From: Tautonia rosea
Lineage (GTDB): Bacteria > Planctomycetota > Planctomycetia > Isosphaerales > Isosphaeraceae
DNA length: 64,000 nt
Reading direction: 5' to 3'
NCBI RefSeq assembly: GCF_012958305.1
Contig: NZ_JABBYO010000001.1
Location: forward strand, 310,001-374,000
Shown here: positions 9,545 through 19,254 of the stretch, in pieces
Position numbering within the stretch: position 1 is the stretch's first letter
Layout of the letters: each line of letters opens with the position of its first letter
The notes under the pieces: generated by a model
What the model was told of the DNA's origin: nothing
What the model saw: the letters and a program-made list of their open reading frames with translations, nothing else
Database searches by the model: none
Translations under genes and position numbers: made by a program

Positions 9545-10339
9545 ATGCGAGATGATCGACGAACCCGCGGCGCGGCCCTGCTTGGAGCGGCCCTTGCAGC
9601 CATCGCCTCGACGGGGCAGACTCGGGCTCAGGATCTCCTTCCCCCACTGCCCCCTACCGTGACTGGACCGATCGAAGGTGCGCCGATTCCTCCTCCGAAC
9701 CCCATGCTCATCGGGAAGGCCTCCGAATCCCTGGTGATTCCACCGCCGATCCTGCCAGGAGCGGTCACCCCGACTCACGTTCACAATCACGGTCCAGTAC
9801 TCTCGCCTCACAACGGGGCGGTCCACATTCATCAACCTGGCCCGATCGGCCGGGCGGTCCACCACATCGGTTACACGATTAAGGATCGCATGGTCGGCGA
9901 GCACGAACGATTCAACGAGCCGCCGCTCGGCTGGTCGGTCAATCGGAATTTCGGAGCTCAGCAGGCCCGAGCTTCCATTCATCGCTTTACCCTCTACCGC
10001 ACCGACTTCCTCGCCGGTAGCGAGCAGTTGAACCCCGGAGGTCTCCGACGCCTTGGCCGGATGGTCTCGCTGCTGCATTGCTACGACGGTCCGATGCTGG
10101 TGGAGATCGACCCGAACCGACCCGGTCTGGCCGAGGCTCGCCGCCTCGCCGTCCTGGAGCTGGCAGCAAGCAACGGCACCGTCCTCGAACCAGATCGCCT
10201 GATCGTTGGCGGCTCTCCGTTCCTGGGTGGTCGGGGTGATCTCTCTGAGATTTACAACGGGGTGGTCATCGATCGCTCGCTCCGAGCCCCTGAGACCTAT
10301 ACGCTTCCTCCGATCCCGAATGCGGATTTCACAAACTGA
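9545..10339 (+). CDS. Exported protein of the secretin cluster, possible OmpA/CpaD-like C-terminal domain
   Basis: A 264-residue protein with a signal peptide (cleavage likely after 'TGQTRAQ', about residue 26) and a proline-rich stretch to about residue 65. The C-terminal half ('LAGSEQLNPGGLRRLGRMVSLL', then 'VEIDPNRPGLAEARRLAVLE') has the strand-helix rhythm of OmpA/CpaD peptidoglycan-associated domains, though I see no decisive motif. I took the ATG at 9545, where the signal peptide begins. It lies 40 bases after the secretin gene and 14 before the TPR lipoprotein gene, which suggests one transcript and an envelope role in the same apparatus. Confidence 0.6.
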   Translation: MRDDRRTRGAALLGAALAAIASTGQTRAQDLLPPLPPTVTGPIEGAPIPPPNPMLIGKASESLVIPPPILPGAVTPTHVHNHGPVLSPHNGAVHIHQPGPIGRAVHHIGYTIKDRMVGEHERFNEPPLGWSVNRNFGAQQARASIHRFTLYRTDFLAGSEQLNPGGLRRLGRMVSLLHCYDGPMLVEIDPNRPGLAEARRLAVLELAASNGTVLEPDRLIVGGSPFLGGRGDLSEIYNGVVIDRSLRAPETYTLPPIPNADFTN

Positions 10340-10353
10340 CCCGAGGCCTTCTC

Positions 10354-11388
10354 ATGAACCTCCGCACCGCGCTGCCGATCCCGAGCGTCCGAATGGATCG
10401 GATCGGTCAAACGACGAGTCAGGAGTGCCTCGGACCGGATCGCCGCCCGGAACTCCGAGGCGGTCGGTTCCTGCTGGGCATGCTTCTGTTCTCGCTCGCC
10501 GTGTCCTCGGGCTGCCGCAGCACCCTGCAGAAGCGCAAGGGTGACGAGCCCTCGTTTCCCGGCGTTTCGACCGACGAGGTGGCGGGATCGGCCCTGATGA
10601 ATAGCATGTCGACCTCTGCGAACGCGAGCTCGCCGACCAATCCCGAACCGATGCCCGAGTTGACCTCGCAACGCACGGCCAATGTCCATCTCGACCTCGG
10701 CCGTGTCTTCGAGTCTCGCGGGCAGTTCGCCGCGGCTGAAGGCGAATATCGCCGGGCCATCGACGCGATCGACCGCAAGGTCGATCGCGCAACGCAGGCG
10801 CTGGCCCACCGACGGCTGGCCGCCGCCCTCGATCGACAAGGGAAATTCGCCGATGCGGCTCCTTACTACGCCGAGGCGACCCGCATCGCTCCCAAGGACT
10901 ACCGAACCTGGAACGATGCTGGTTACAGTGCCTATCTTCAGGGCCGATGGGATGAGGCGATCGAATCGTTGAGAAAAGCCGAGGCGCTGGAACCGAACGA
11001 TCCTCGCGTCCTGACAAATCTCGGCCTGGCCCTCGCCGCGTCGGGACAGGAGGACGAGGCCATGACCATCCTCTCCCGAGCCGGCGGCCCCAGCGCGGCC
11101 GAGGCGAACCTGGCATACATCCTTGCGGCGAACGGTCGAACCGACGAGGCCCGAACCCGCTATCGGCGGGTCCTTGAGGTCAATCCCGCCAACTCGCTGG
11201 CCCAGAAAGCCCTTGGTCAGCTCAAAATCGAGGAAGCGAAATCCGCCGAGGCCATTGCCTCGATCCCTCCTCCGATGGTCGATCCGGCTGTCCGCCCTGC
11301 CTCGTTCGAAGCGATTGGCTCGACCGCTCTCCCCACCAAGGCTGCTGAGGATTGGTCCACGGACAAGCCCTTGCGAACGGCTCGATGA
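10354..11388 (+). CDS. TPR-repeat lipoprotein (TadD-like)
   Basis: A 344-residue protein with a hydrophobic stretch and lipobox-like 'LAVSSGC' (Cys54), preceded by an unusually long N-terminus, so the true start may lie downstream. Residues about 105-265 form TPR units, for example 'LGRVFESRGQFAAAEGEYRRAI', 'GYSAYLQGRWDEAIESLRKA' and 'NLGLALAASGQEDEAMTIL'. TadD is the TPR lipoprotein that helps the Tad secretin assemble. The position two genes after a CpaC-type secretin fits that role, but the assignment is by context and repeat type only. Confidence 0.72.
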   Translation: MNLRTALPIPSVRMDRIGQTTSQECLGPDRRPELRGGRFLLGMLLFSLAVSSGCRSTLQKRKGDEPSFPGVSTDEVAGSALMNSMSTSANASSPTNPEPMPELTSQRTANVHLDLGRVFESRGQFAAAEGEYRRAIDAIDRKVDRATQALAHRRLAAALDRQGKFADAAPYYAEATRIAPKDYRTWNDAGYSAYLQGRWDEAIESLRKAEALEPNDPRVLTNLGLALAASGQEDEAMTILSRAGGPSAAEANLAYILAANGRTDEARTRYRRVLEVNPANSLAQKALGQLKIEEAKSAEAIASIPPPMVDPAVRPASFEAIGSTALPTKAAEDWSTDKPLRTAR

Positions 11389-11524
11389 TCTTCGATCGCG
11401 CGGGCGGGACGTTGCTTTCGTCGGCCCGCTCGCGCTGCTATGGTGGATGCTTCTTCTGAGTTCCCGAGTCGTGCCGAATCAAGGGTTCGACTCCCTTCTC
11501 CCGACCCGAATTGAGAACCACCCC

Positions 11525-12835
11525 ATGACTTACGCCAACTGGTCGCGTCGAGGGTTCTTGAGGGCTTCGACTTCCGCCCTTGTGGCTGCGGGCTTGCCCC
11601 TCTGGTACGCCCGGGAAGTCGTGGCCGCTCGCGAAGAGGCGAGCAGCAAGCCGAAACGAACGATCGGCCCCAACGACACGATCGTCATGGCCGCCATCGG
11701 TTGCGGAGGCCAGGGCCGAGGGATCATGCGATCGGCCGCTCGTCGTGAGGGGGTCAAGTTCGTCGCCGTCTGTGATGTCGATACCAGCCATGCTCAGCAG
11801 GCGGTCGAAGACCTCGGCGGAGGCGACATCACGGTCTACAAGGACTTCCGCGAACTCTTCGCCAACGAAGAACTCGATGCCGTCACCATCGGCACTCCCG
11901 ACCACTGGCACACCCTCCCCGCCCTGGCGGCCATTCAGGCCGGGGTTGATGTCTACTGCGAGAAGCCGCTGACACTCTTCCTCGACGAAGGGAAGGTGCT
12001 GGTCAAGGCCGCCCGCGAACACGACACCGTCTTCCAGGTTGGCAGCCAGCAGCGCTCCGATGCCCGCTACCGCCTGGCGTGCGAACTCGTCCGCAACGGC
12101 CGGCTCGGCAAGATCAAGGAGGTCGAGGCCCGCATCGGCCGGAACCCAGTCGGCGGCCCCTTCAAGGAAGCCCGCGTTCCCGATGAACTGGATTGGGATT
12201 TCTGGCTCGGCCAGACTCCCGAGGTCTCCTATGTCCCCGAACGCTGCCACTACGAGTACCGCTGGTGGCAGGCCTACTCCGGCGGCAAGATGACCGACTG
12301 GGGAGCCCACCACAACGACATCGCCCAGTGGGCGCTCGGCTACGACGGTTCCGGACCGGTCAAGGTCGATGCCGATGGCTCTCCCTGGCCCGTCTTGCCA
12401 AATTCGTATGACATGCCCGAACGGTTCGTCTGCACCGCCACCTACGACAACGGCACCGTCCTGAAGACCATGAGCGACGGCGAGAACGGCAACCTCTTCA
12501 CCGGAGAGAACGGCTGGATCTTCGTCAATCGCGGCAAGATCGAAGCCAGCGACCAGGCCCTGATCGACGAGCCGCTCGGCGACGACGCCGTCCGCCTCTA
12601 CGTCTCGAACGACCACATGGGCAACTTCCTCGATTGCGTCCGCAGCCGGGAAACCCCCATTTGCGACGTCGAGATCGGGCACCGCTCCGTCTCCGTCTGC
12701 CACCTCGACAACATCGCCCTGAACCTTCGTCGCGAGCTGACCTGGGACCCCGAGCAGGAACGCTTTGTGGACGACGACGAGGCCAACGGCCTGCTTCGCC
12801 GTGAGATGCGCTCTCCCTGGACTCTCGACTTCTAA
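11525..12835 (+). CDS. Tat-exported Gfo/Idh/MocA family oxidoreductase
   Basis: A 436-residue protein starting with a twin-arginine signal (SRRGFLRA, residues 7-14, then a hydrophobic stretch), so it should be folded with cofactor before export. The Rossmann motif 'GCGGQGRG' (59-66) binds NAD(P), and the family 'EKPL' motif is at about 146. The C-terminal domain includes 'GGKMTDWGAHHNDIAQW'. Planctomycetes carry many such paralogues, presumably acting on sugars or inositols in the periplasm; the substrate is unknown. I chose the ATG that begins the Tat signal, although the frame is open far upstream. Confidence 0.88.
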   Translation: MTYANWSRRGFLRASTSALVAAGLPLWYAREVVAAREEASSKPKRTIGPNDTIVMAAIGCGGQGRGIMRSAARREGVKFVAVCDVDTSHAQQAVEDLGGGDITVYKDFRELFANEELDAVTIGTPDHWHTLPALAAIQAGVDVYCEKPLTLFLDEGKVLVKAAREHDTVFQVGSQQRSDARYRLACELVRNGRLGKIKEVEARIGRNPVGGPFKEARVPDELDWDFWLGQTPEVSYVPERCHYEYRWWQAYSGGKMTDWGAHHNDIAQWALGYDGSGPVKVDADGSPWPVLPNSYDMPERFVCTATYDNGTVLKTMSDGENGNLFTGENGWIFVNRGKIEASDQALIDEPLGDDAVRLYVSNDHMGNFLDCVRSRETPICDVEIGHRSVSVCHLDNIALNLRRELTWDPEQERFVDDDEANGLLRREMRSPWTLDF

Positions 12836-12937
12836 GCGAAGAGAAGACTCGACCCATGCCGAGGTGTTCCGGGTCCGATACTGTCGCGGACCTGAGACCC
12901 TCGGCCGAGCCTCCGTTCGATCGAGACAGGTTCTGTC

Positions 12938-13354
12938 ATGGATCAATCGCCCCCCTCGGATCGCGAGCCGTTCGAGTTCAAACCCGATCACGGGCATCTC
13001 ATCGCGGACCTCGGTTCGAAAATGCACTTCGTCGGGATCTTGACGATCCTCCTTGGCGGAATCGCCTTGCTCTCGGGCATCCTCAATCGCCCGCCCGGGA
13101 CCTTCTGGACCGCAGGGACGCTTGTGGCTGCCTTGACGGCGCTGATTCTGGTGGCAGTCGGCTTCTGGTCCATGCGAAGTGGCCGAGAGTTCCTCCTCGT
13201 CGCCCAGACCGAAGGGGCCGACATCCCTCATTTGATCCGAGCCCTGGAAAACCTTCGCCGACTTGTCAGCCTTCAGTACAACCTCGCCTGGTTCGGCTTG
13301 ATCCTCCTGGTCCTGCTCATCGTCTTCGGCTTCTTCATCGACCCCGCGCACTAA
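12938..13354 (+). CDS. Small membrane protein, unknown
   Basis: A 138-residue protein with three hydrophobic segments (about residues 31-50, 59-78 and 116-135) and a soluble loop, 'VAQTEGADIPHLIRALENLRRL', between the second and third. I do not recognise a family. It sits between the Tat oxidoreductase and the ABC-F ATPase, all in the same direction but with gaps of 100 bases or more, so co-transcription is uncertain. Confidence 0.6.
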   Translation: MDQSPPSDREPFEFKPDHGHLIADLGSKMHFVGILTILLGGIALLSGILNRPPGTFWTAGTLVAALTALILVAVGFWSMRSGREFLLVAQTEGADIPHLIRALENLRRLVSLQYNLAWFGLILLVLLIVFGFFIDPAH

Positions 13355-13495
13355 ACCCCGACTCCGAAGGGTCAGGTGGGTTGGAACGGTCGGCCGATCG
13401 ATCGTCCGCCAGGCTCACCTCGAAGCAAGCCCCCCGGATCTGATACGGTGGAGTCTTCCTCGATTCCTCCTTGACTGTCCGGGTCCGAGTCCCTC

Positions 13496-15295
13496 ATGCC
13501 CTTGCTTCAACTCCGCAACGTGGTCCTCTCCTTCGGTGGTCCTCGGCTGCTCGACGGCATCGATCTCTCCATCGAGCGGGGCGACCGCGTCTGCGTCCTC
13601 GGACGCAATGGCGAGGGGAAAAGCACCCTCTTGCGCCTGATTGCCAACGATCTGGAGGCCGAATCGGGTGAGATCATTCGGACATCGGGCCTTCGCGTTG
13701 CCCGACTCCCTCAGGAGGTTCCCCAGGGACGTACCGGAACGGTCGCCGAACTGGTGGCCGAGGGGCTCCCGGACGATGACCACGCCCTTGGCCCCCACGA
13801 CCACCGAGTCCTAGCAATCCTTTCTCGGATCGGCCTCGATCCGGACGCTCCCTTCGATTCCCTCTCGTCCGGCATGAAGCGTCGGACCTTGCTCGCGTCG
13901 GCCCTCGTGGCCGACCCCGAGATCCTCCTGCTCGATGAGCCGACGAACCACCTCGACATCGAGTCGATCCGATGGCTGGAAGACTTCCTCCTCCGATGGG
14001 GTGGCACGCTTCTCTTCGTCACCCACGACCGCGCCTTGCTCGAAACCCTGGCCACCCGCATCGTTGAACTTGACCGCGGCCACATCTACGTCTTCGATTG
14101 TGATTACTCCACCTACCTGGTCCGACGCGAGGAACAACTCGCCGCCGAGGAAAAGCAGGCCGCCCTGTTCGACAAGAAGCTCGCCCAGGAAGAAACCTGG
14201 ATTCGCAAGGGAATCGAGGCCCGCCGCACCCGCAACGAGGGTCGCGTCCGAGCCCTCAAGGCCATGCGAGAGGCACACCGCGCCCGCCGCAATCGCCAGG
14301 GGGTTGCCCGCATCCAGGCACAGGAGGCCGACCGCTCCGGAGCGCTTGTCATCGAGGCAAAAAACGTCTCGTTCTCCTTCGACAATCGCCCCGTCATTCA
14401 GGACCTGACCACCACGATCATGCGAGGCGACAAGGTCGGCATCATTGGCCCGAACGGCGCAGGGAAATCAACCTTGCTCCGCCTCCTGCTCGGTCAGCTC
14501 ACCCCGCAATCGGGATCAATTCGCCTCGGAACGAATCTCGAAGTGTCCTACTTCGACCAGCTCAAGGCGACGCTCGACGAGGAGAAGACCGTCCAGGAAA
14601 ACGTCAGCGAATATGAAACCATCACCGTCGACGGCCGCCAGCGTCATGTGCTCGGATATTTACAAGATTTTCTCTTTGCGCCCGACCGGGCCCGAACGCT
14701 TGTCAAGGTTCTCTCCGGAGGAGAACGGAGCCGCCTGCTCCTGGCCAAGCTCTTTACCCGGCCGTCGAATGTCCTGGTACTCGACGAGCCGACCAACGAC
14801 CTCGATCTCGAAACCCTGGAATTACTGGAAAGCTTGCTTGTCTCGTACGCCGGCACGCTGCTTCTGGTGAGCCACGACCGGGCCTTCCTCAACAACGTCG
14901 TTTCCAGCACCCTGGCCATCGAAGCCGGGGGTCTTGTGCGCGAATATGACGGCGGTTACGACGATTTCGTCCGACAGCGGAAGGATGAATCGCCGGCCGA
15001 GGAACCTCGATCCTCTGATTCAAGCTCCTCAAAGTCCTCCGCACCTCGCTCGGTTCGTCCTCGCAAGCTCAGTTCGAAAGAGCAGCGCGAACTGGACTCC
15101 TTGCCGGGTCAGATTGAGGACCTCGAAGCGCGACTGAGCACGATCCACGAGGCGATGGCCTCTCCCGAATTCTACCGACAGGATGGCGAGCAGATCGCTG
15201 CAGCCAAGGCTCAGCTTGAGGATCTCGAACAGGACCTCGCCGCGTGCTTCGAGCGCTGGGAAGCACTCGAAGCACGACGAGCCGAGGTCTCTTGA
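13496..15295 (+). CDS. uup: ABC-F family ATPase (Uup-like)
   Basis: A 599-residue soluble protein with two ABC domains and no membrane segments. Walker A motifs are GRNGEGKST (36-44) and GPNGAGKST (about 318-326). The linker between domains is long and charged ('RKGIEARRTRNEGRVRALKAMREA'), as in Uup. Signatures 'LSSGMKRR' and 'LSGGERSR' precede 'LLLDEPTNHLD' and 'VLDEPTNDLD'. The C-terminal ~75 residues form a Uup-type coiled coil. ABC-F proteins act on ribosomes or, for Uup, on branched DNA and ribosome assembly; they are not transporters. It ends 3 bases from the convergent tolC-like gene. Confidence 0.92.
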   Translation: MPLLQLRNVVLSFGGPRLLDGIDLSIERGDRVCVLGRNGEGKSTLLRLIANDLEAESGEIIRTSGLRVARLPQEVPQGRTGTVAELVAEGLPDDDHALGPHDHRVLAILSRIGLDPDAPFDSLSSGMKRRTLLASALVADPEILLLDEPTNHLDIESIRWLEDFLLRWGGTLLFVTHDRALLETLATRIVELDRGHIYVFDCDYSTYLVRREEQLAAEEKQAALFDKKLAQEETWIRKGIEARRTRNEGRVRALKAMREAHRARRNRQGVARIQAQEADRSGALVIEAKNVSFSFDNRPVIQDLTTTIMRGDKVGIIGPNGAGKSTLLRLLLGQLTPQSGSIRLGTNLEVSYFDQLKATLDEEKTVQENVSEYETITVDGRQRHVLGYLQDFLFAPDRARTLVKVLSGGERSRLLLAKLFTRPSNVLVLDEPTNDLDLETLELLESLLVSYAGTLLLVSHDRAFLNNVVSSTLAIEAGGLVREYDGGYDDFVRQRKDESPAEEPRSSDSSSSKSSAPRSVRPRKLSSKEQRELDSLPGQIEDLEARLSTIHEAMASPEFYRQDGEQIAAAKAQLEDLEQDLAACFERWEALEARRAEVS

Positions 15296-15298
15296 GGC

Positions 15299-17509
15299 TT
15301 ACGGAATCGGGTCTGGGTCGCGGAGCGCATTGGGGATCTGAGGAGGCTGACCCGGCGCCCCGGGGATGGGATCTGCCGGCAGATTGGGAGCGTCCGGCAA
15401 GTTGCTTCCGGCCGGCGGATTCAGAACACCCGGGGCATTGGGATCAACAGGATCGCCGTCGTTAGGAACGTTCATCTGATCATCGCGCAAGATGTCCGGA
15501 GGCGGGGGAATCGGGTCCGTCCCAAGTGCCGCGTCAGGGATCGACGGCGGAGCCGGAGCCGAGTCGACCTCCGGCAGGATTGTCGGCGGAGCGACCATCG
15601 CCACCTCGGGAGTCACGGCGTCGAGGCCGACGGCCGCTCGATAATCGGCCAGGGCCGAGAAGTACCGCCCTTCGGCAAGCACCCGGTTGACCTGGGCATC
15701 GAGCACCTGCTGCTGCAAAATCACAAAAAAGAGCAAGGGCGAGGCGGCCATGATCTCCAGACGAGTCCGCTCAGCCTCGGCCAGTTGTCTCGTGACGATC
15801 TCGACGTTCCGCAGGTACTGGAGCGATTCGTAGGCCGCTCGCAGGTTCGCCGCTTCTCGAAGCACGTCGTTCTGAATGGTGTCTCGCGCGAACTGCGTCC
15901 GGGCCGAGATTTGCCGCATCTCCGCCTCGGCCGATCGGATTCGACCCCGAGCCATCCGACGTTGCAAGGGAACCTCGAAGAACATGGAGGCTTCAAGGAT
16001 AAACGGCCGGAAGTCTCCCTTGAGCGCCACCTGTTGATCACCGACATTCTGTTCGGTGAAAACATAGAAGTTAAGCGAGGGAAGCATCAGGTTCCGTGCC
16101 AGATCGCGGTCGATCCGAGCTTTGTCGTACTGGAGCATCAGATCGAAGACTTCGGGCCGCAGATTCAGGGCCACGGCAACATCTTGCTCGACCTGCGAGG
16201 CATCGGGCGGCTGCGCGTCGGGGAAGGCCAGCGGAATGTTTTCCGCGGCGGGAATCGACGGCAGTCCCCGCTCGTCTCGAAGATAGAAGGAAAGGACAAT
16301 TGACGCCTGCTCGAAGTTGCGTCTTGCATCAACGAGTTGCTGTTGTCGGCGAATCAGCACGTTCTGGAACGCGATTACGTCGATCTGAGACACCCTGCCG
16401 ATCTCGGGCCTGGCCTGTTCCATCAACGTGGCCATTTGTGTTTGCGAGATCTTCAACAGGTTTTGATTGATCGCGTACACTTGACCGGCCGAGACCCAGG
16501 TCCAGTAGGCTTTCGCCGCGTCTCGAAGCAAGCTGATTCGTTCTCGTAAGATCGTAGGCTCGACGCGTCGACGCTCGATCTCACTCTGAAAGAGCCGGGC
16601 ACGTCGCGGATCGAGGCGAAGGTTTTGCAAGAGCGGTTGCTCGAACCCCGACACGAAGGCACCGCCGCCGAGCGTGTTCAAGTAGTTGTAATACGTCGGA
16701 TAATCACCATACGCCAGGCGGTAGCCGGTGAACGCCTTACCGCCCGTATTCATGATCGGCTGGGTCAGGAAGAGGCTGTGAACCGCCCGGTCGTAAAAGC
16801 CGAGGGGATAGTTCCGGGAATCGGCGTTGATGGCCAGGTCGAACGCCCCCATCGACGACTGCACGGCCCCGTCCGCTCGATTGCGTCCTTCCAGGACCGC
16901 GAGGAACGGTGGATAGAGCCGCTCCGACGAGACGCGGACCTCCTGGAGCATCAGGGGAGGCCCTGGTGGTTGATTATCAATCCGAGGGGCTCCGCGAGGG
17001 ATCTCTCCCGTGCCGACCTGCAACTGTTCAACCTCGGGCAGGTCGAAGGGCTCGTCGCTCGGCACGTCGGCCGGAGCTTCATCGCTCCGGCCGAATAGGC
17101 CGGGAAGCAAGAGCAGGTTCTGATCCTGCGATCCCAGCGCCGGGGGAGCCGGGGCCTGCATCCCTGGAAAGAGGCCCGGCAAGAAGGCTCCTCCGGGAGC
17201 GACCCCGGGCATGAACGGGACGAAGGTTCCTTGCTGACCAGGGCGGAACAGCGTTTCACCCATGGCCTGCGGAGGACCGCTCATCGGGTTCGAGAGCATC
17301 GTCGGCGGCAAGGGCTGGCCGAAGGGAGAAATCCCCATCGCCTGTGGGGGGCCAGGCGTCAGGTCGGGTTGAAGGGAAAAGGGAAGTTGAGTTCCCGGAG
17401 AACCCTCCGGCCCTTGAAACCCGGGATAGTCTTGCGCGATCGCGGCCGGGACGATCGTAATCATTCCGGCCGCGATTCTGACGAAGAGCCTCCGCATCCT
17501 GCGGGTCAT
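15299..17509 (-). CDS. TolC-family outer-membrane efflux protein
   Basis: A 736-residue protein with a signal peptide (cleavage after 'PAAIAQ', about residue 26), a proline-rich N-terminal region to ~190, a TolC-type helical barrel core (about 210-630, with 'LRDAAKAYWTWVSAGQVYAINQNLL' and 'LAEAERTRLEIMAASP') and a proline-rich tail. The flanking low-complexity regions make it much longer than the usual ~450-500 residues. Its ATG overlaps the stop of the membrane-fusion gene (ATGA), so the two are translationally coupled. It is the outer-membrane exit of the tripartite system encoded by this operon. Confidence 0.9.
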   Translation of the reverse strand: MTRRMRRLFVRIAAGMITIVPAAIAQDYPGFQGPEGSPGTQLPFSLQPDLTPGPPQAMGISPFGQPLPPTMLSNPMSGPPQAMGETLFRPGQQGTFVPFMPGVAPGGAFLPGLFPGMQAPAPPALGSQDQNLLLLPGLFGRSDEAPADVPSDEPFDLPEVEQLQVGTGEIPRGAPRIDNQPPGPPLMLQEVRVSSERLYPPFLAVLEGRNRADGAVQSSMGAFDLAINADSRNYPLGFYDRAVHSLFLTQPIMNTGGKAFTGYRLAYGDYPTYYNYLNTLGGGAFVSGFEQPLLQNLRLDPRRARLFQSEIERRRVEPTILRERISLLRDAAKAYWTWVSAGQVYAINQNLLKISQTQMATLMEQARPEIGRVSQIDVIAFQNVLIRRQQQLVDARRNFEQASIVLSFYLRDERGLPSIPAAENIPLAFPDAQPPDASQVEQDVAVALNLRPEVFDLMLQYDKARIDRDLARNLMLPSLNFYVFTEQNVGDQQVALKGDFRPFILEASMFFEVPLQRRMARGRIRSAEAEMRQISARTQFARDTIQNDVLREAANLRAAYESLQYLRNVEIVTRQLAEAERTRLEIMAASPLLFFVILQQQVLDAQVNRVLAEGRYFSALADYRAAVGLDAVTPEVAMVAPPTILPEVDSAPAPPSIPDAALGTDPIPPPPDILRDDQMNVPNDGDPVDPNAPGVLNPPAGSNLPDAPNLPADPIPGAPGQPPQIPNALRDPDPIP

Positions 17510-19254
17510 TTCGGCCTCTTCACCTTGGGTTTGTCGTCCTTACTCCCCCCGCCGTCCTTGGCGGAAGGCTCCTGATCGGCCACAACCGGAGCAAACCCGT
17601 TGAGCCGGCGCCAGATCTCGAACCCTAGCGGGACCTCTCGCAAGAGCACCCAACCGTTGGCCCGAGCCCCCTGACGAAGATATTCACGAGACGGCCAGGG
17701 GCTTTCCACCCGTGCCAGGCCATCCCGCTCATCTTGAATCGGCTCGTCAGGGAGGAATTCGCCACTTATCCCGGTAATCGTCAGAAGTCCTTCCGTGGGA
17801 TCGTCCGGATTCATCTCGATTGCGGAGACGGTTCCGGTCGTTCCGCTCTCAAGACCGGTCACGGTACTGCCGATGGAAAAGCCCTGCTCATTCAGGTCAT
17901 AGACTTGAATTTGCGGGCCAGACAGATCCGGCACGGCCAGAATCCGGAACCGGCCCATCTTGGTCTCACTCGCATCGACGAGGGCCACCTTTGCCGGGAA
18001 CGTACCGATCGCGACCGACGGCCATCCCATGAACTGCAAGGCCGGCCAGCCTTCGAATTGCAGCCGAACCGGATCGCCCGCGTGGACGAGCGGAACATCC
18101 CGACCCGGCAGGTAGATCTCGGCGGCCAGCCGAGGGGTATCGGGAATGATGATCGCCAGCGGGTCGCCGTCCTTGACCTGAGCTCCCGCCCCGACGTTCG
18201 TCAGAATACGCAGGACGGTCCCCGGTTGCGAGGTGAGGACCTTCGTCCCCTGTTCCTGCTGCCGGATCTTGACCAGCATCTCCTGGACTTTGTTCTCGTA
18301 ATTCTGGACGTCAACCTGGGCGTTCTGAACGTCGCTCTTGGCCTTCTCGACCTCGGCTTGCGCCTTGGCTTCGACGGCCTTGGCCTTGGCCTCGTACCCT
18401 TCCAGATCGCGGGTGGCCTGCTGCAGCAGGGCATTCATCTGGTTGAGCTTCTGGCCAGTCGTCCGGAAGGTCTGCTCGGCGACGATCACCGCCTGCCCCG
18501 CCTCCAGGCCACGCTCATAAAGGGCCCGGACCTGCTCGTACTTCCACTTGTAGCCCTTCAGGTCGGTCTCGGTCTCGGCGACCTTCTGTTCGGCCTCCTT
18601 GATCTTCTCCTTGGCGCTCGCGATCGCGGCCTCGGCATCGAAAACGGACTGTTCCTTCTCGGTTACCTTCTGTTCGAGGGCCGCCTCGTACGCCTTGACC
18701 TTCTGATTCGCGAACTCAAGCTGCTGGACGGCCAGCTCTTTCTGCTGTTCCAGGGTTTCAATGTACTGCGGGTCGATGTTCTCGACCCGGGCGATGATCT
18801 GCCCCTCCTCGACCCGATCCCCTTCATTGACGTAGAACTCGACGACCCGTCCGTAAATCGGCGAGAAGACCTGGTACTCCCGGTCAAGCGGGTGAAACGC
18901 CGTCACCTGGCCGTCGCCGTAGACCGACTGCCGCCAGGGCACCCAGATCATCACAAACGGCAGGATCACGCAGACGAGAATGACCCCAAACCCCACCCGA
19001 CGCGCCGTCCTCGGCGTGCCGACCTGATGCAAGGCCGGCATGCGCGAACCGGCGTCGAAGGGCCTGGCCGGGAGCCCCGGTCGAGGACGTATCGCCGGTA
19101 AACCGCACGCCGGACGGCGCATCGGGGGCCGACGGGTCGGAACCTCAGCCGGGAGCATGGTCGCTTCGGTCGGAAGTAACCCTCTGCCTGGTGATCGGGT
19201 GGCCGTCGCTCGGGTCGCGCCGGCCTTCTCCTCGGGCCTTAGTTCAGACGACAT
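17506..19254 (-). CDS. HlyD-type membrane fusion protein
   Basis: A 582-residue adaptor. The N-terminal ~85 residues are cytoplasmic and rich in Pro and Arg. One membrane segment lies at about 88-105 ('GVILVCVILPFVMIWVPW'), followed by a lipoyl-like half ('VNEGDRVEEGQIIARVENIDP'), a long coiled-coil hairpin (about 160-345) and the second lipoyl half with beta-barrel regions. It links the inner-membrane ABC protein to TolC. The start overlaps the end of the ABC gene by 16 bases and the stop overlaps the tolC-like start by 4, so the three subunits are made from one message. Confidence 0.9.
   Translation of the reverse strand: MSSELRPEEKAGATRATATRSPGRGLLPTEATMLPAEVPTRRPPMRRPACGLPAIRPRPGLPARPFDAGSRMPALHQVGTPRTARRVGFGVILVCVILPFVMIWVPWRQSVYGDGQVTAFHPLDREYQVFSPIYGRVVEFYVNEGDRVEEGQIIARVENIDPQYIETLEQQKELAVQQLEFANQKVKAYEAALEQKVTEKEQSVFDAEAAIASAKEKIKEAEQKVAETETDLKGYKWKYEQVRALYERGLEAGQAVIVAEQTFRTTGQKLNQMNALLQQATRDLEGYEAKAKAVEAKAQAEVEKAKSDVQNAQVDVQNYENKVQEMLVKIRQQEQGTKVLTSQPGTVLRILTNVGAGAQVKDGDPLAIIIPDTPRLAAEIYLPGRDVPLVHAGDPVRLQFEGWPALQFMGWPSVAIGTFPAKVALVDASETKMGRFRILAVPDLSGPQIQVYDLNEQGFSIGSTVTGLESGTTGTVSAIEMNPDDPTEGLLTITGISGEFLPDEPIQDERDGLARVESPWPSREYLRQGARANGWVLLREVPLGFEIWRRLNGFAPVVADQEPSAKDGGGSKDDKPKVKRPK

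Noticed and set aside
11438-13351. 637-codon minus-strand frame opposite the oxidoreductase
   Set aside because: Antisense shadow of the Gfo/Idh/MocA gene; Val/Asp/Gly-rich with no domain.
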